Positions 1 through 13,091 of a stretch of DNA of 64,000 bases are shown in pieces; the first letter of the stretch is position 1; each line of letters opens with the position of its first letter. Location: NCBI RefSeq assembly GCF_051401765.1, contig NC_135066.1, positions 18,455,001-18,519,000 on the forward strand, given 5' to 3'. Under the pieces are notes generated by a model. The model made no database searches and had not been told where the DNA came from. It saw nothing but the letters and a program-made list of their open reading frames with translations. Origin of the DNA: Calliopsis andreniformis. Lineage: Eukaryota > Arthropoda > Insecta > Hymenoptera > Andrenidae. A program made the translations under genes and the position numbers.

Positions 1-640
1 GCGATGAAACTAGTAAAAAAGATGAAACAACGTCGTTTCTAAATTAATGAAGATTAGAGCGTACCAACAAATAAGAGAAGTACTTCGACCATTATTAGCA
101 CATGCAGAAAGTTTGCTGTACAATAGCAATAATAATGCTATTGAAAGCTTTAATGGAATTATAGCGAAGTACACGAGTGGAAAAATATTAAATTTCGGTG
201 AGAGAGAATCGTACACAGGAAAATGTACTGCTGCTGTTTTACAGTATAATATAAAAGAAGTGTTATCGTGATTGAATACGGCAATGAACAAGAAACCGCC
301 CGTACTTCTGCGGAACATCGAAAACAGGAGGAAGAAAGAAAACTTGAAGAAGGCTGAGAAGCTGAAAGAAACAGAAACTTCTAAATAAACATGCGCGAAA
401 ATAATTCCGCATAGCAAAGGATTCGAATTATGGACTGAATGCCGAAAAACCAGATATGGATAAAACCATATACGAAATGGACCAGGAAAAACATGTGGAA
501 ATGCTCCACAATTGGCAAAATGAAAGAAACTAGATTCAGGAAGAAATCATCGGTCGGGTAAAGAATCAATTTATACTGGAGAAGAGAGCATACTTAGAGA
601 AGCGAAAAAGGTCTCTTTCGGAAAGTAGCAGAAATATTAC
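1..640 (+). pseudogene. Broken fragment of a dispersed insect protein family (YqaJ-nuclease-like)
   Basis: Codons from about 47 to 271 read AESLLYNSNNNAIESFNGII followed by AKYTSGKILNFGERESYTGK, a pattern I know from repeated insect proteins that carry a YqaJ-like exonuclease domain further on. After a stop near 270, related sequence continues in shifted frames. A lysine-rich linker lies at about 285-385. A stretch at about 430-530 reads LNAEKPDMDKTIYEMDQEKH, which fits the region just before the nuclease domain in that family. No catalytic core can be seen and several stops interrupt it, so it is a decayed copy cut by the window edge. The family assignment comes from memory of the motif; an unrelated transposon-encoded protein is possible. 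Confidence 0.4.
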
Positions 641-1069
641 TACTGGCCAGCGTTGCACTGTGCTCGAAAGCCCAGAACCACTGACTGTGTTAGTGGTGAA
701 CAATTGCAAGTAATAGCAATTGTACTCGCAGAACAAAAGATCACGCGAGTTGCTAGACGCTGCAAACCCGCTGACTTGTTCAGGGTTATACATTTAGGGA
801 ATAATAAATTACATGTATCATAATGTAACAACAAACAGCAGCTTCGCCTACGCATACGAAGAGATCGAGTTCTAGGAACTCAACCAAAAGATAATCTTTT
901 TTTTCCTCATATTAATAAATAACAAGCGATAGTTTAAATCTGCACAGTGGCAATGACCCGAACCCACAACCATATCCTAACCTTAATTCCCTAGATCAAA
1001 TCATCGCGCCAGTGAATAGCGACGCGCTTGTGCACATACCGTAGAACGCTTACATTTACGCATGCGCAG

Positions 1070-1196
1070 AAAATCGGTATAGCACCGAAGCGACATCCTG
1101 TGGCATACGGCACTGACGATTAGATGATGACACCGCAAACCAATTTGACAAGCGAAACTCTCGAACGCCTGCGCGGACACCACCAATCGCATGCGC
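1070..1196. promoter_or_regulatory. Pair of GCATGCGC palindromes in a locally CpG-rich patch
   Basis: GCATGCGC occurs at 1070-1077 and 1189-1196, with further GCGC-rich words to about 1265. The core matches the NRF-1/ewg-type site (GCGCATGCGC) that is common in insect TATA-less promoters. No gene starts next to it, so a promoter role is unproven. The patch could equally be part of an old retroelement end. A related GCGCATGCG word occurs at 35458-35466 inside another repeat. Confidence 0.2.
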
Positions 1197-1439
1197 GAAA
1201 ACCTCGGAACCAATTAGAAACACATATCTCGCGATGACCTCTCAACGCGCAAGCGCAGCGTAGCGCTTCTCCTACATTAATTAAGGGGAGTCACCAGACC
1301 CAAAAGAAGGAGACAATTTTCTTGTATAAGTACGGTGGCACCAGCGAGGACAGCGCACACGGATAGGAGCAGTTTGGTTATGTGTGCCTAGAGCGAGGGT
1401 CGCAAAAGTGGGAGAACGTGGGACGTCATGGTGGGGGTA

Positions 1440-1760
1440 GGACGTTTGTCTCACTCCCACGATTCTGGCACCACTGAGGGGACCACATTAGCTTGGAGTC
1501 AATGATTACTCCGAGGTACTTGATTTCCTTGGACCAGGGAATGAGGGAATCACGGAGATGCAGTGAGTTAGGTAGAGAGGAGTCCAGCCGTCTCATGAAG
1601 AAAATGGCCTGGGGGTTCTTTTTGTATTTACAGTGTATTTCCAGTTGTGAAAGAAGTTTGCAACTAAATTAAGGTGAGTTTGCAGTTTGCGAATAGCCAG
1701 AGCTTTAGACCAGGATGAGGTAAGGAGGGCAGTAAACCCTCTGATTTCCTCGGCCGCCGT
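1440..1760 (-). pseudogene. Non-LTR retrotransposon (jockey-like) reverse transcriptase, C-terminal remnant
   Basis: On the minus strand, high to low coordinates, about 1740-1600 reads WSKALAIRKLQTHLNLVANF and then FHNWKYTVNTKRTP. About 1535-1470 reads IPWSKEIKYLGVIIDSKLMW. The order 'A..kLQ.HLn...F..NWK..vN..Kt' followed by 'IpW...IKYLGV.iD..L.W' is the conserved end of the RT and thumb region of jockey-type LINEs. The reading frame changes between the two blocks, and the YADD core and the rest of the element are missing, so it is a dead 5'-truncated copy. No poly(A) end was recognised. Confidence 0.75.
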
Positions 1761-1789
1761 GGCTGCTTATTAGTTCCGCGGCCCGTGAA

Positions 1790-3260
1790 CTTATCGCGCG
1801 ATTGTGATTTGCATGGTGGCCACCTCGCGGCTACTGTGGTAACTAAAGGTGCTGCGGTTTCGTGGGAGTGGGGAATTCACGGCATTCTAAGGATATGTTA
1901 CAAGTTTGAGATTAGGATTTGGTTTTTATACTATCGAGAAATTTGTGAGGTCCCAGGTTTGAAGAGTACGAGAATTTGGGATTTTGAAGATGTGGTAATT
2001 TGTAATTTGTGATTTGTGAAATTGGGGGCTTGAGGGTTGGTTTAAATATTGGGGTTTGTTTATTTGACCAATTATAAAATTTTAATTTTTCTAGATTGTA
2101 AATTTTAATTTAAATTTAAGAGTTTTGAGATCTGTTTTTGGTTTTGTATTTCGGTTTGGGTGTTTCAGTTGTTTACTATTATTATTATTTTTATTTATAT
2201 TTGCTTTTTTCGTTCGTTGTTTATTCGTTATTATTCATTATTATTTATTATTTATTATTATTATTTATAATAATATTTGAAGGTTCTGGAATTTAAAGCC
2301 AAATTTAAAGTATGATTTAAAAATTAGTGATGTACAAGGTCAGAGGTTTATGGTTGAAGGTTTGTATCTTGGATTTGGAGGTTTAGATTTAGGAATTTTA
2401 GAATTCAAGAGTTTGAAAGAATTGAGAGATTTAGAATTTGGAGCTTGATGAAGTCTTGGAGATGTTTTTTTTCTTTTTGATTTCCTGGTTTATGGTTTGT
2501 GGCAATTGTTCGTTGTTATTATTGTTATCTGGTGTTGTTTATATATATATTTCCTTGGGATTTGGTTACATTTGGGATTTGGTTTCCTATTATTTGTTTT
2601 GTTTATTATATATTTATATTATGTGTGTGTTGAATGTTATTTGTTGTTCAATATTGTTAGCTACTGTTTCATTTTGTTACTTTTGATTGGTTGGTTGGTG
2701 TTGTTTTTGTATGTTTATTTGGTTTTATTCGATTTCGTTATGTTTTCGTTTTCATTTTGGTTTAGGGCTGTATTCTGTGGTTAGCGTGGTTTGAGTGTAT
2801 TCGGATTTTAATTTCATCTCTTGAATGTTTGTAATTCATGTATTGGGTGTCTCATTGAATTTATTGTGTTTATATTTTGTGTTTCGTTTGTTGTCATAAT
2901 GTTAGGTTGATTTAAGTCGAGTCCAATTGATGTGAATTGATTTAAATTTGATTTGAATTAAGGTCATTTGGTTGTGTATGTTTTGTGTCGTTTTTTTATG
3001 GGACATATTTAGTTTGTTGCAGTGGTAGTAATTTGTTCGTCTTTGAATTTCTGTTTCTATTCTTATTTACTTCTATTTGCTTACTGTTTCTATTTCTATT
3101 TTTATTTCTATTCCTATCTTAGTTGTTTGATTTACTTGTGTGTAACCTATGTTGTGTCTGGTGTAGATAAATTAGTTGTGTAAGATACGTACATTTGAGT
3201 GTGTTTGTGAGTGGATGGGTGAATAAGTAAATTAGTAAATGAGTAAATACATACATATAT
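1790..3260. other. Strand-asymmetric T/G-rich tract
   Basis: For roughly 1.2-1.4 kb the + strand is dominated by T and G and is poor in C, with runs of TTATTATT (about 2175-2270) and repeated variants of 'tttagaatttggag'. Open frames here arise from biased composition and look like no protein. Flanking DNA lacks this skew. It may be a decayed repeat or an old tandem array. No gene is supported. Confidence 0.5.
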
Positions 3261-3512
3261 AGATAGATAATAGACAGGTAATCGACTCGATGACTGTACT
3301 CAGAGGAGCAGCTATTGCGTCTTCAATGGCTTGTGTTGGTTCCAAATTTTTTAATTTTAATTTTAATATTAGTTTTAATTGATAATTTTATTAGAGGGTG
3401 CGGCAAAGGTGTTGATTTGTTACGTCCTATCTAGACGGGCGGTCGTCTTGAGCGGCACAGATCGACCTTGTAAGTTCTTGCGCTTCTGAATTACTGAAGC
3501 ATACATTGGCTA

Positions 3513-3828
3513 CATGGAAAGAAAAATGGTAGTGGAGCGGTACGCAATCAGTGGAGCCGAGACGATCGTCACATAGTGTACCCACGCAGTTTCACCGTGG
3601 AGTCGTATTAGCCCCACAGCGATGACAGCAGGGTTACACTCTAGCGAATCGCTCGGCTACAGTTAACGTTTTTCTACGTTTCCACAATCTATCCAGTAGG
3701 GCACGTTTATGCAATAACTGTCCCATTAACTACATAAGCGTATTCTACAGAGGAACACTAGAATACACTATCTGATCATCTTGGCTCCTCTGGTTGCGTA
3801 TCGCTCCACTGCCATTTTTCTTTCCGTG
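3513..3828. mobile_element. Small TIR element (MITE), 316 bp
   Basis: The left end at 3513-3579 (CATGGAAAGAAAAATGGTAG onward) is repeated inverted at about 3763-3828 (ending TTTTTCTTTCCGTG), about 67 bp with few mismatches. TA lies immediately outside both ends, matching a TA target duplication. There is no coding capacity, as expected for a non-autonomous element of the Tc1/mariner type. Superfamily is inferred from the TA flanks alone. Confidence 0.7.
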
Positions 3829-4984
3829 TAGACTTATCTTGGGAGTGAGTAGATAACAAGTAAGGAAGGAAGAAAGAAAGAGAGTGAGCTGGTAGACTCT
3901 TCTTTGATTCGACAATTTAGTATATTTCACAATTTATATAAGTCGGATACTAAATCTTCCTTGTTCTGAGTACAATGTTACCGTCGTCTCTTGTAGATTT
4001 AACAGGTTCATTGGCCACTCGTACTTCCGGTGTTTGTTTCTGTTGCAACTTCTGTTATTCGACAGACTTTCCTATCTGGGACTTCGCGGATTTTCTTGAT
4101 GCAGTCTAAGAAGGCGGATTTTGAGTTCGCGGAGAACACGTTCGTAGTATGGAGTACACATCCGTTACAGTATACCCTCGCTGTTACGATGTTACAGTTC
4201 TTGCATGGGTAACGATCAGAGATTCACCCTGATTCTCGACGTGACTGGACTCAAGTATTTCAACTGTATATCAAACTTGTACGCTGTCGTTCGCTAATTT
4301 TATATTATCTCTTTTTTGGATCATAACCTAAAAAGGGCGATCGCTCAGATATTGCTTCGCCGAGTCAGCTCGGCAAAATGTATCTCAATCACTCGCTAAT
4401 TCTTTGATTATGCATTTCGCAATGCATCAGTATTTCTTGCAGGTTGACGAAAAAAGCGGATCAGGTGAATGTTTAGATGTAACATTGTATACATACATCG
4501 CGTGAATAGTACGACCATCTATACTTGCAAAAAAATTTTGTTGATTCACTTTTGGTCAGTAACACTTGTTTTTTAATTACTAAGTTCTTTGTTCATTATT
4601 TGTGTTTAAAAGTGGTCTTATAGTGAGATTATTTCTCGGCCGCGAAGTCCGTTATGTATTGCCATCCGTGATTCACCCAAGCTTTACTTTCGATACAGGT
4701 CTTCGGGATGCTAATAGTAGACATGGTAAAAACGACTGTTAGACTTTTTCGCTTAGTACGGTTAAGGTCGGTCGCGTAAACACGCCTAGTATCAGCTGTT
4801 TGAAAAGTATACCCGAAATAAAATAAGCTTCAAATAAAATAAAAAAAATATTATTTTGAAATAAAATAGTATAAACTTCGCGAAACCTGTATGTACATGT
4901 CTTTGGAGACATATACTGAACCGCAAGTTTATAATACAACATTATCTCTACGCGTACCTGTTCAATCATACACTCCGCTACATT
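3829..4984. other. Unassigned AT-rich sequence
   Basis: I see no convincing gene, RNA or complete repeat here. It holds short open frames without recognisable motifs and a local purine run near 3860-3890 (AAGGAAGGAAGAAAGAAAG). Confidence 0.4.
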
Positions 4985-7390
4985 TCTCTGATAATCTAGA
5001 ATCTAGATAATTATTACTGCAATCGGTCGCATAGTTATCATACGAAACTAAAACACCTACTCTTTTCATTACAGTCATTAATAGTATTGCGAATAATGTC
5101 ATAGCTGGTATCATTTTCATCAGGAAAATACAAAGAATCTACTAGTGATGCATTCATTAAGATCTAATGAGAAATATACATAGATATCTGTATGTTCATT
5201 AGAAGACAGCCCACTGCTTCCTTTTATGGCGGCCCCCTGTGGTGCGTCATTCGAGGCGTTCGACTCGAGAATGCATCAGGGTAAAAAGAGTCTATTTTGA
5301 TCGATCTCAAGAAGCCTTCCGGCAGAAACCAAAATATGGTTGTCAACGATATTTACCTTTGCCGGATGGTACTGGACGGACTGTGTGTAAATTGTTCCAT
5401 TCGAATACAAGAGAACCATATTTTTATTTACCGGACGAAAGCGAAGAAACCTGATGTGCGAATAGAACCATCACGGTATTTTGCTGGACGGATGAGTGTG
5501 AACTGCTCCATTTGAAAACAAGGAAGTAACATTTCTATTAAAGATCCTCATTTCACGTGTATCTTCGATACACGTATACACGAGAAATTAAAATATCCAC
5601 GTTTGGATCCGTCTAGTGTTTAGTACATGGATACATGTGTACTGAAATACAGGGACCGTATTACGGATACTCGCATCCAGATCCACATAGGTACACGGAT
5701 CCAAAATACACGGTTATACGGATCCTGAAGTATGTACACGTGTAGTTATACGTGTACCGTGTATCGAAATTAGAAATAAATGAATACACGTATATCGCAA
5801 TATTCATTACTAAATATGTATTAATATATTGATATTTCATTTTGTGTAAAATAATAAATGTGTAACAAACTACTCGAATATTTAAGTCTATTTATCCAAT
5901 GTTCATTCGATGCCAAATCGGTCAATTTTTCCCCGATGTCTGAGATTTAGTTACCACTGGAATATTTATTTAAAAAACGAGGACAACTCTGAATGTAACG
6001 ATTTTTGTCCATCTTCTTGTAGAATGGGTTATACTTGGAAATTTTTAGTTCGGAAACTGTTTAGCGTATTTACGTGCTTTAAGTTTTATTTTAATTAAGA
6101 ACGATTGATCTTCTGAAATAAATTTTAATATCATCTGGAAATTATATGGAAATTATTATTTTTGAGATAGAGTTTTATAATCGCGTTTTTAAAAATTTGG
6201 AAAAATAGTATTATTCCATGTTTATTGAAATGTTTTTCATAAAAAAATTAAGAATGGTTTATAGAGGATTACATGAATTGGATCGTGTTGAATGACGAGG
6301 TTAAGGGTTGTAAAGCGTGAAAAAATACCTTTTTTAATAAAAAAACAAATAGTAAAAAAGGAATCACTTCTTTTTTGTTGCTAAGACAATAGCAGTTACT
6401 TTTCCAGCATACAGTAATTTCAGGACAATCGATCGGTTATTTTATTTTAAATCATTCCAAGTGACAAAAAATAGACATGGTTACCGAGAAAGAGTAGAGG
6501 CGAAATGTGTAATAGAATTTTGCATAAAGAAATATTATAAGTACTTGAACATATAATAAAAATATACAAAGAGGCTGAAGATAATTTACCATGTATTTTG
6601 TTTAGTAAAAATTTAAGGAAGACAGATTTTCTATGAAAATAAGAAAAATTCCTCATTTAGTATGCCTTGCACCGACTTACGAATAGGGTTATTTTATGAA
6701 AAAGATTGTAAAATATATATATACTCGTGTACTAAACTCTACACGGATTCAAACACGGATATTATAATTTTACGAGTACACGCGTATTTGGAATACACGT
6801 ACAGTGTATTCACAACACAATTACACGTAGGGTAATTTCTACCTACTGGACTGTGCCGGACGGTCCGGACTCCGACACAGACAGACGTGTGTCAATAAAC
6901 ATTGAAGGTCTATTATTTCCTTGTTTTTACATGGAGTAGTTTGCACTTGGTCTGTTCCGTCTCGTACTTGTCCGTTCGTACCTGATCGGAAAAGCTAAAT
7001 ATCGTTACCAACGATACTCACACTTTCTGCTGTAGATCGACGAAAAGCCTCTTGAAATCGGGCGAAGCAGACCTTTTTTATGACCCTGATGGGTTCCCGA
7101 GTAGAACATCTTGAAAGATGCACCACGAGGGACCCTTATAAAAAGAAACAATGGGCTATCTTCTAATAAACATGCAGATATCTATGTATATTTTTCATTA
7201 AATCTTTATGAAAATGTTATTAGATTCTTTATGTTTTCCTAATGAAAATGATACTAAATGTGACACAATTCGAAATACTTTTAATAATTGTAATGAAAAA
7301 CATAGGTATATAGGTGTTTAAATTTCATACGATACAAATGCGACCCATTATGAACATTTTTACATAAATTTACATTACTCTTCAATATTA
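4985..7390. mobile_element. Foldback element, about 2.4 kb, with long inverted arms
   Basis: Sequence from about 4985 to 5560 reappears inverted at about 6840-7390. Matching anchors are GGTCGCATAGTTATCATACG (near 5026) against the complement near 7340, and ATACATAGATATCTGTATG (near 5175) against the complement near 7180. Arms are about 500 bp at moderate identity, implying age. The inner edges hold cryptic repeats of TACACG and GGATCC words (5560-5780 and 6710-6830). Two overlapping frames at 5239-5515 fall in the left arm and have no counterpart motifs, so I do not call them genes. The middle (5800-6700) is AT-rich and featureless. Confidence 0.65.
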
Positions 7391-8950
7391 GTGATTTTAA
7401 CAATTTTGCGCACGCAAGATACATCTGCGCATCTGTTTTCAATAACTTTTGTTTCTTATTTTTTGTAAATTCCCTATAGAAAGACACCTTGTCTTTGCTT
7501 GTTGTCACTTGAATGGACGAGCATACAATAATTAATAGTTTTTGACAGATAAAATGATTGACAGTTCGACAGACTTGCTCGAAGTTGTCAACAAACAACA
7601 ATATTGATCTCGCAAAAATTTTATAAAATAGAAATGATAAATATTCCCATTATATCTAAGTTATACATTTTACGATAGCATATATTCTATTATAGAAATA
7701 ATTTAAACAATACAAAATAGCGCGATCGAAATCTGAGGATAACTTTCGAGATATTCGATACATCGACGAGACAACAATCGTTAATGCGGAAAACTGAGGA
7801 CAATTTCGATAGAAAATGACACCATCACTTTTTTAAAATTGAATTAAAATGCCTTGTAGGGCACGTGTAATAAAGTAAATAAGTTTTTTAACTTGGAAAT
7901 CATTTAAAAAATACTAACCCTTAAAATTTTCCAGTTTTCGTTAATATTTATGCACAGTGCGTTCACAAATGCATTATGTCCAAAACCATTAGAAAACGAA
8001 CTTCGGCCTTTTTTTAAACGCAGGTTTCTTAGATTAATATTAGATTTTTGAAATATAAATTGATCAAATACTAGACTGAAACGTTACCCATTTTTGAATT
8101 CCCATCACTTCCTGAAAAGAAGTCGTTCAGTAACTTCCCTGTAGTCATTTTAAAGGGTGAATCCTCTACTTTCACATTCTTAAGTTGAATATTCACAAAG
8201 ATGTTTCTACACTAAGAAACAGATGGGAGAGTAAAGATAGTTTTTGTCCAATAAATTGTAATAATTTAAACGGTTCCAGCGTTTTTAGAAAGTATAACTT
8301 TTTACAGAAACTTTCCCATGTGCTTCTCATAATCAATATCGAAACGTCTTCTTGGAAACTTAACTTAGATATGTGAAAATAGAAAATTTAACATTTAAAA
8401 TGACTCCAGGAAGGCTAATGCACGACTTCTTTTTACAAACTAACAGCAATTTAAAAATGAACAATGGTTCGGTCTAGGATTTGTTCAATTAAAAAAAAAT
8501 TATTAAACTTATTTAATTGATGGACATTCAAAAATTGTAGTCAAGACAAACTATAGGTTGTGTTGCACATCCGATTCAGGCCTGATACAGACAAGCGACT
8601 TCTTTCTTTGTTTTTCCAGTAGAAAATAACGAAGACAGACGTACAATTGTGCGACAAAAGATGCTTGTCTGCATCACGTCTAGAAGAAAATGAACGGAGA
8701 CGGACAGACGAGTACGGATGAACATGTGCAAATCTACCTTTTTTCGGTACCTTTGGTAGAGGCCGCTTATTTCTCTTCTCGGTCCTAATAATCTAAATAA
8801 CCTCGACATTGACGCTTTCCAGGCCGACGAAAACTACATAACCGGATATATTGTTGGTCATAACAAAGGCTATTTGCTACATTCTCCTTCACTTTACACA
8901 TATAATCCTCACTCGTCGTTATTCCTAATTTTTCTAAAAACTTCAATCTA
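7391..8950. other. Unassigned AT-rich sequence with a possible small TIR pair
   Basis: There are no genes I can support. Near 8578 GGCCTGATACAGACAAGCGA resembles PIF/Harbinger-type ends (compare GCTGCAGACGAGCG at 42750), and its rough complement near 8660-8680 (GATGCTTGTCTGCATCACG) could close an element of about 100 bp. The evidence is weak. Confidence 0.3.
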
Positions 8951-9788
8951 TATTAGGTCATTCTATGTGAAATCGGACACTTTTTGGAGTAATGTCTCGG
9001 ATCTTATTCAAATTTGGATATGTTGTAGTTTTTAGCGATGTTTAAACGTGTGTCAACGGGTTCTTAAAAATTTTAAAGATTATGGTTTTTACAGTTGCTT
9101 GAAGGAGAGTGCTAATTTTTACCAAAAATTCATAGTTCCTGAAATTATAACAGCACGAAAATCAGATCGTGCACGCTTTTAGTAAAGATATTAAAGCACT
9201 AAATAAAAATAATTTTACATTAAAAAAGTTGTTTTAAATTATATTTCTATGATATTGATTTAAACAAATGCGGTATTTTTATAGTAGGGAAATATTTAAA
9301 AATCTGGAAAATATAAGAATATAGTCTCGTTTGTTTTCTTTACGGACAGCTTTTAAAAAATACGGACACTTTAAAAGTGGTTCTATGAAAATTCGTTAAA
9401 GTAAACGCTGTATCCGTGAAATTTGACGTAGCGATATAGATTTTTAAATATTTCTCCACTACAAAAAATCGCATTTGTTTAAAACAATTGCAAAAAATAC
9501 TTAAAAATACCTTTTTTTAAATGAAATAATTTTTATTTGGTACTTCAACGTCTTTAGTATGAACGTACATAAGCTGATTTTTGTGCTGTTAGTTTAGAAG
9601 CTATGAATTTTTTAAAAAAAGTTAGCTCTCTACTTTAAGCAGCTGTAAAATTCATAATTTCACAACTTTTAAGAAACCCTTTGATACGCGTTTAAACATC
9701 GCTATAGACTATAACATATTCAAATTTGAACGAGATCCGAGACGTTACTTTGAAAAGTGTCCGATTTCGCATGGAAAGACCCTATTAT
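8951..9788. mobile_element. Foldback element, about 840 bp, nearly all inverted arm
   Basis: The left arm starts near 8953 (TTAGGTCATTCTATGTGAAA TCGGAC) and the right arm ends near 9786 (GTCCGATTTCGCATGGAAAG ACC). The arms pair through about 9330 on the left and 9430 on the right, roughly 350 bp each around a short centre. There is no ORF. A single arm of the same family lies at 16150-16400, and a short terminal scrap (TTCTATGTGAAATCTGACAC) lies near 54358. A non-autonomous hairpin-type DNA element is the likely identity; superfamily unknown. Confidence 0.75.
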
Positions 9789-10058
9789 ATTTTACATTTT
9801 CAAATTTGTATCAGGAAATTTCTAACTGACCATTTATGGTGTATATATTGAGAATTGTATAAAAGATTACTGGTTGTGAACGTCTAATTTTACAATTCCA
9901 TAAGTACACAACATGAATATTCCTGATCTAGAGAATCGATATCTCCTTTGTAGAATTACAGAACTCAAGGATTTCAGGTTTGTTTTGAATTATTAGTTAT
10001 CATGATGTAATGGCGAAACAAATTAATCACTTCAATTTCTAACAATCTGGAATAAAAT

Positions 10059-10078
10059 TGGTTTCACGTGTGAAACCA
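10059..10078. repeat. 20-bp dyad with CACGTG centre
   Basis: TGGTTTCAC-GT-GTGAAACCA is a perfect 9-bp inverted repeat with a 2-bp centre that contains an E-box (CACGTG). A second TTTCACG word follows at about 10096. It could be a binding site for bHLH proteins or chance; no gene start is nearby. Confidence 0.3.
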
Positions 10079-13000
10079 GCTACAGAAGAACTTGTTTCAC
10101 GCTTTCTATTTCGTAAAAGCTCTGGTAGTATTTTCTTCTTATTTTTCCTGATGGTACTTACACACGTATGTTATTTTCTGTTTATTTAATTTTTCCTTTT
10201 ATAAAAGTGAATAAATTATTCCTATTTTTATAATTTGCAACATTCACATTTTTGCCAACATACGCAAATGCATTAAGCCAAAAAACAGATTTTGTTATCA
10301 TCCAAACACAATTTTTAGTTCATATTGCTGTGGCTTACTTTTTATGTAAGCACAAAAACTATATAAGAAGAATAGTTTTTCTTGCAATTATTGTTGCAGA
10401 ATTTTTGAAAAACCTCGGGTATTTATGTTTCTTTGTTTTCTTGTTTTAACATAGTCAAATTATATGGCAGTGAGTAGAGCGAAAAATCATTCAGAACATA
10501 GTAAATCGGAACAGGTAACGCTCGATACCATCAATAGCCCATAAAGACTCTGCATTTCCATTTGTTGATTTAAGGATACCACTCACAATCAGATAAAGCG
10601 TACGAAGGAAAGTTTTAATTTTTACTTTATCTACATGACTGATGCACTTTGCAATCTCTCTGTATGTATTACTTATTGTTAGTTGTGTGATCTTATAATT
10701 TGTTTATTAATTATAACATAAATTTCATCCGTAATATGAAGCAGCTATAACCCGAAAAGTGTATTTGATTAATTTTTAGCAGCAGATTCCTATAATGTAG
10801 GCGATGTTCGTAGAATATTTTTCAATTTTGGTTTCAGAATTTGAAATAGGTGCCTTAGGGCGTTTACAACGGTTATGGTTATAGGAATATATGTCTATGT
10901 CGTTCCTAACAGGTGTTTTCTCACCGTTACCTTCACTTTTTGTATCAGTATCATGATCAGAATGTTCACTTTATACTTCCATATCACTAAGGTTGCATCA
11001 CTGATCAAAATTTACGTACACTAGTTTCGCTTTCAATTAATGCCTCAACAACATTCAAATTAGACAAATAGATTACAATTTCTTTTACTTTTGTTTATTT
11101 CAAATATTTTAACATTTAAATTTTAACGTTTAAATAAATTTTAAATTTATTTAAATTTTTTAATTTCATTTATTCTGAAGATACACTCGCAACACAAAAC
11201 GGACTTACTGTCGAAGATGAATGTTTCTTTTTCACACATATCTTTAAAAATTGTAAGTTCTGCTGATCGCAAAAAAATACAAGTAATCAGGAAAGTTAAG
11301 GAATATTGGGTGCTGTCTGTGACAAACAGTAACACTTAAAAATTAAGCTCATACAAAGATTACTCGAAAATTCCGAGTTTTCTTGATATCATATAATAAG
11401 GAACTAATCATTTTATTATAAAGTTTGTTAATATTCAACGCATATGCATATGAGCAAGTAGCTTTTCCTGTAAAATGATTTAAAAAATTTGATGATTGGA
11501 CAAAATTGGTATCAATTCGCCTATTTCAAACTTTCAAACACTAATATTTCATATACATTAACTTAATTAATGTTAGGTTGATGCACATGAAATATTAATA
11601 ATAATAGTATATTGTATTATTAGTGTATCATTATTATTAATAGAAATAGTAATTTTATTAACATGAAATATTAATATTTATAATAATACGAATTATCGTA
11701 TAATCATAAGCAATGTAGGCTTATGGACAAATTCACTTTTAACTTCTTTAATCATTTTTATATTTTATGTTTGACATAACACAAAGTACACTTAACATAA
11801 TTTTGTTCGTTGCAAAGGATTTTAATTTTAAACAAAAGTAATCTATCTTAATTATCTGGGTAATTTAAGCCGTAAGTACTTGCTTTGTGTAATCAAACGA
11901 TTCTACCGTATAATTATTATGAAATTGCGCTGTAATTTCCTATGTGTGCTACAGTCCAGAGTCTAGAAATATTAATTATTTTTAGAATAACTGAGGAAAG
12001 TTTTTATTATTATGCGTGCTTAAGAACTTTGGAGAAAAAAGATAAGAAGACAAATTTAATCGATATGATCTTGTTTTCGAATAACACAGTTTGTTTTATG
12101 TCGTAATAGTATGTTTACTTATTTTCAAACAAATTCCTTGAAGTAGTAATTCCAATTTTAGTACATGCATGAATAGCTTGCATTATAAATTGTTGAATTC
12201 TGTAACACAAAGTCGGTGAAAATGCATCGCTCGGCTTACGAATTTGTAATACCACAAATCGTAATTGTCCTCTAGTAACCCGATTCCAGGCTACGAAACG
12301 TGCCTATGTGGAGGGAGAAGCAATACCCCGCTGCTAAGCGTAGACTGTATTACCAACGCTTCTTCGTAGTGAAGAAACCGTCGGTTTGGCGAGCGTACAG
12401 AGGCGAGTCAAACTCTTTTCTGCGCTAGATGCACTTTATTAGGGATTGTCTCGAACGAAGCGCAGCGAGTACTGTGGTTTGTAAGCAAAGAGAATTACTG
12501 TTACTAGCAAAGCTAGTCTCGGTGGCTGATAATGGCGACTTTTCTCGCAGATAATCTCACGTGTGCATCTATTCGCCACACGGGGGTTGCTGCTAGACGA
12601 GGTGGTAGAGCTTGGACAACGGAGGACTATATTACTAGCTCACGTTGACTCTGTCGGGTAAGTGCACCACTAACCAGTGGTCATCCAAGGAGTGATCTCT
12701 GGGTGTTCCCAAGACGAATAACAATTGCAGGGAATCAAAGTGATATTCCTAAAATGCAATAATTCGTCAAAATGTCACTCTTATTGCGATCTGTTTCGAC
12801 TGTCACACATATAATATGCGGTATTCGAACAGATTGAATTGAAGCACAGAGTTTAGGTAGACGGAGAGATCAGCGATACTGTACGTTACGAAGATTTCGA
12901 GCGTTTGGGAACCGAACTGTTATTAGCGAAGTGTTACTTCGAACGTCTTGCTGCTGACTGCCGAAAGACTGACAAATGTGTCTCCGCGTACAGGCGGAAC

Positions 13001-13083
13001 AGTAATTAGCCGCTATACGAGGCTTACTGTCTTCTCATATCTCTTTCTGTACTCTGTTATATATTTCTCTCTTTCTCAGGCTC

Positions 13084-13091
13084 TGACGTCA
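13084..13091. promoter_or_regulatory. CRE-like palindrome TGACGTCA
   Basis: This is a perfect 8-bp CREB/ATF consensus within a relatively CpG-richer block 12 kb upstream of the receptor coding start. Relevance to any promoter is inference, and one such match in 64 kb is expected by chance. Confidence 0.2.
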
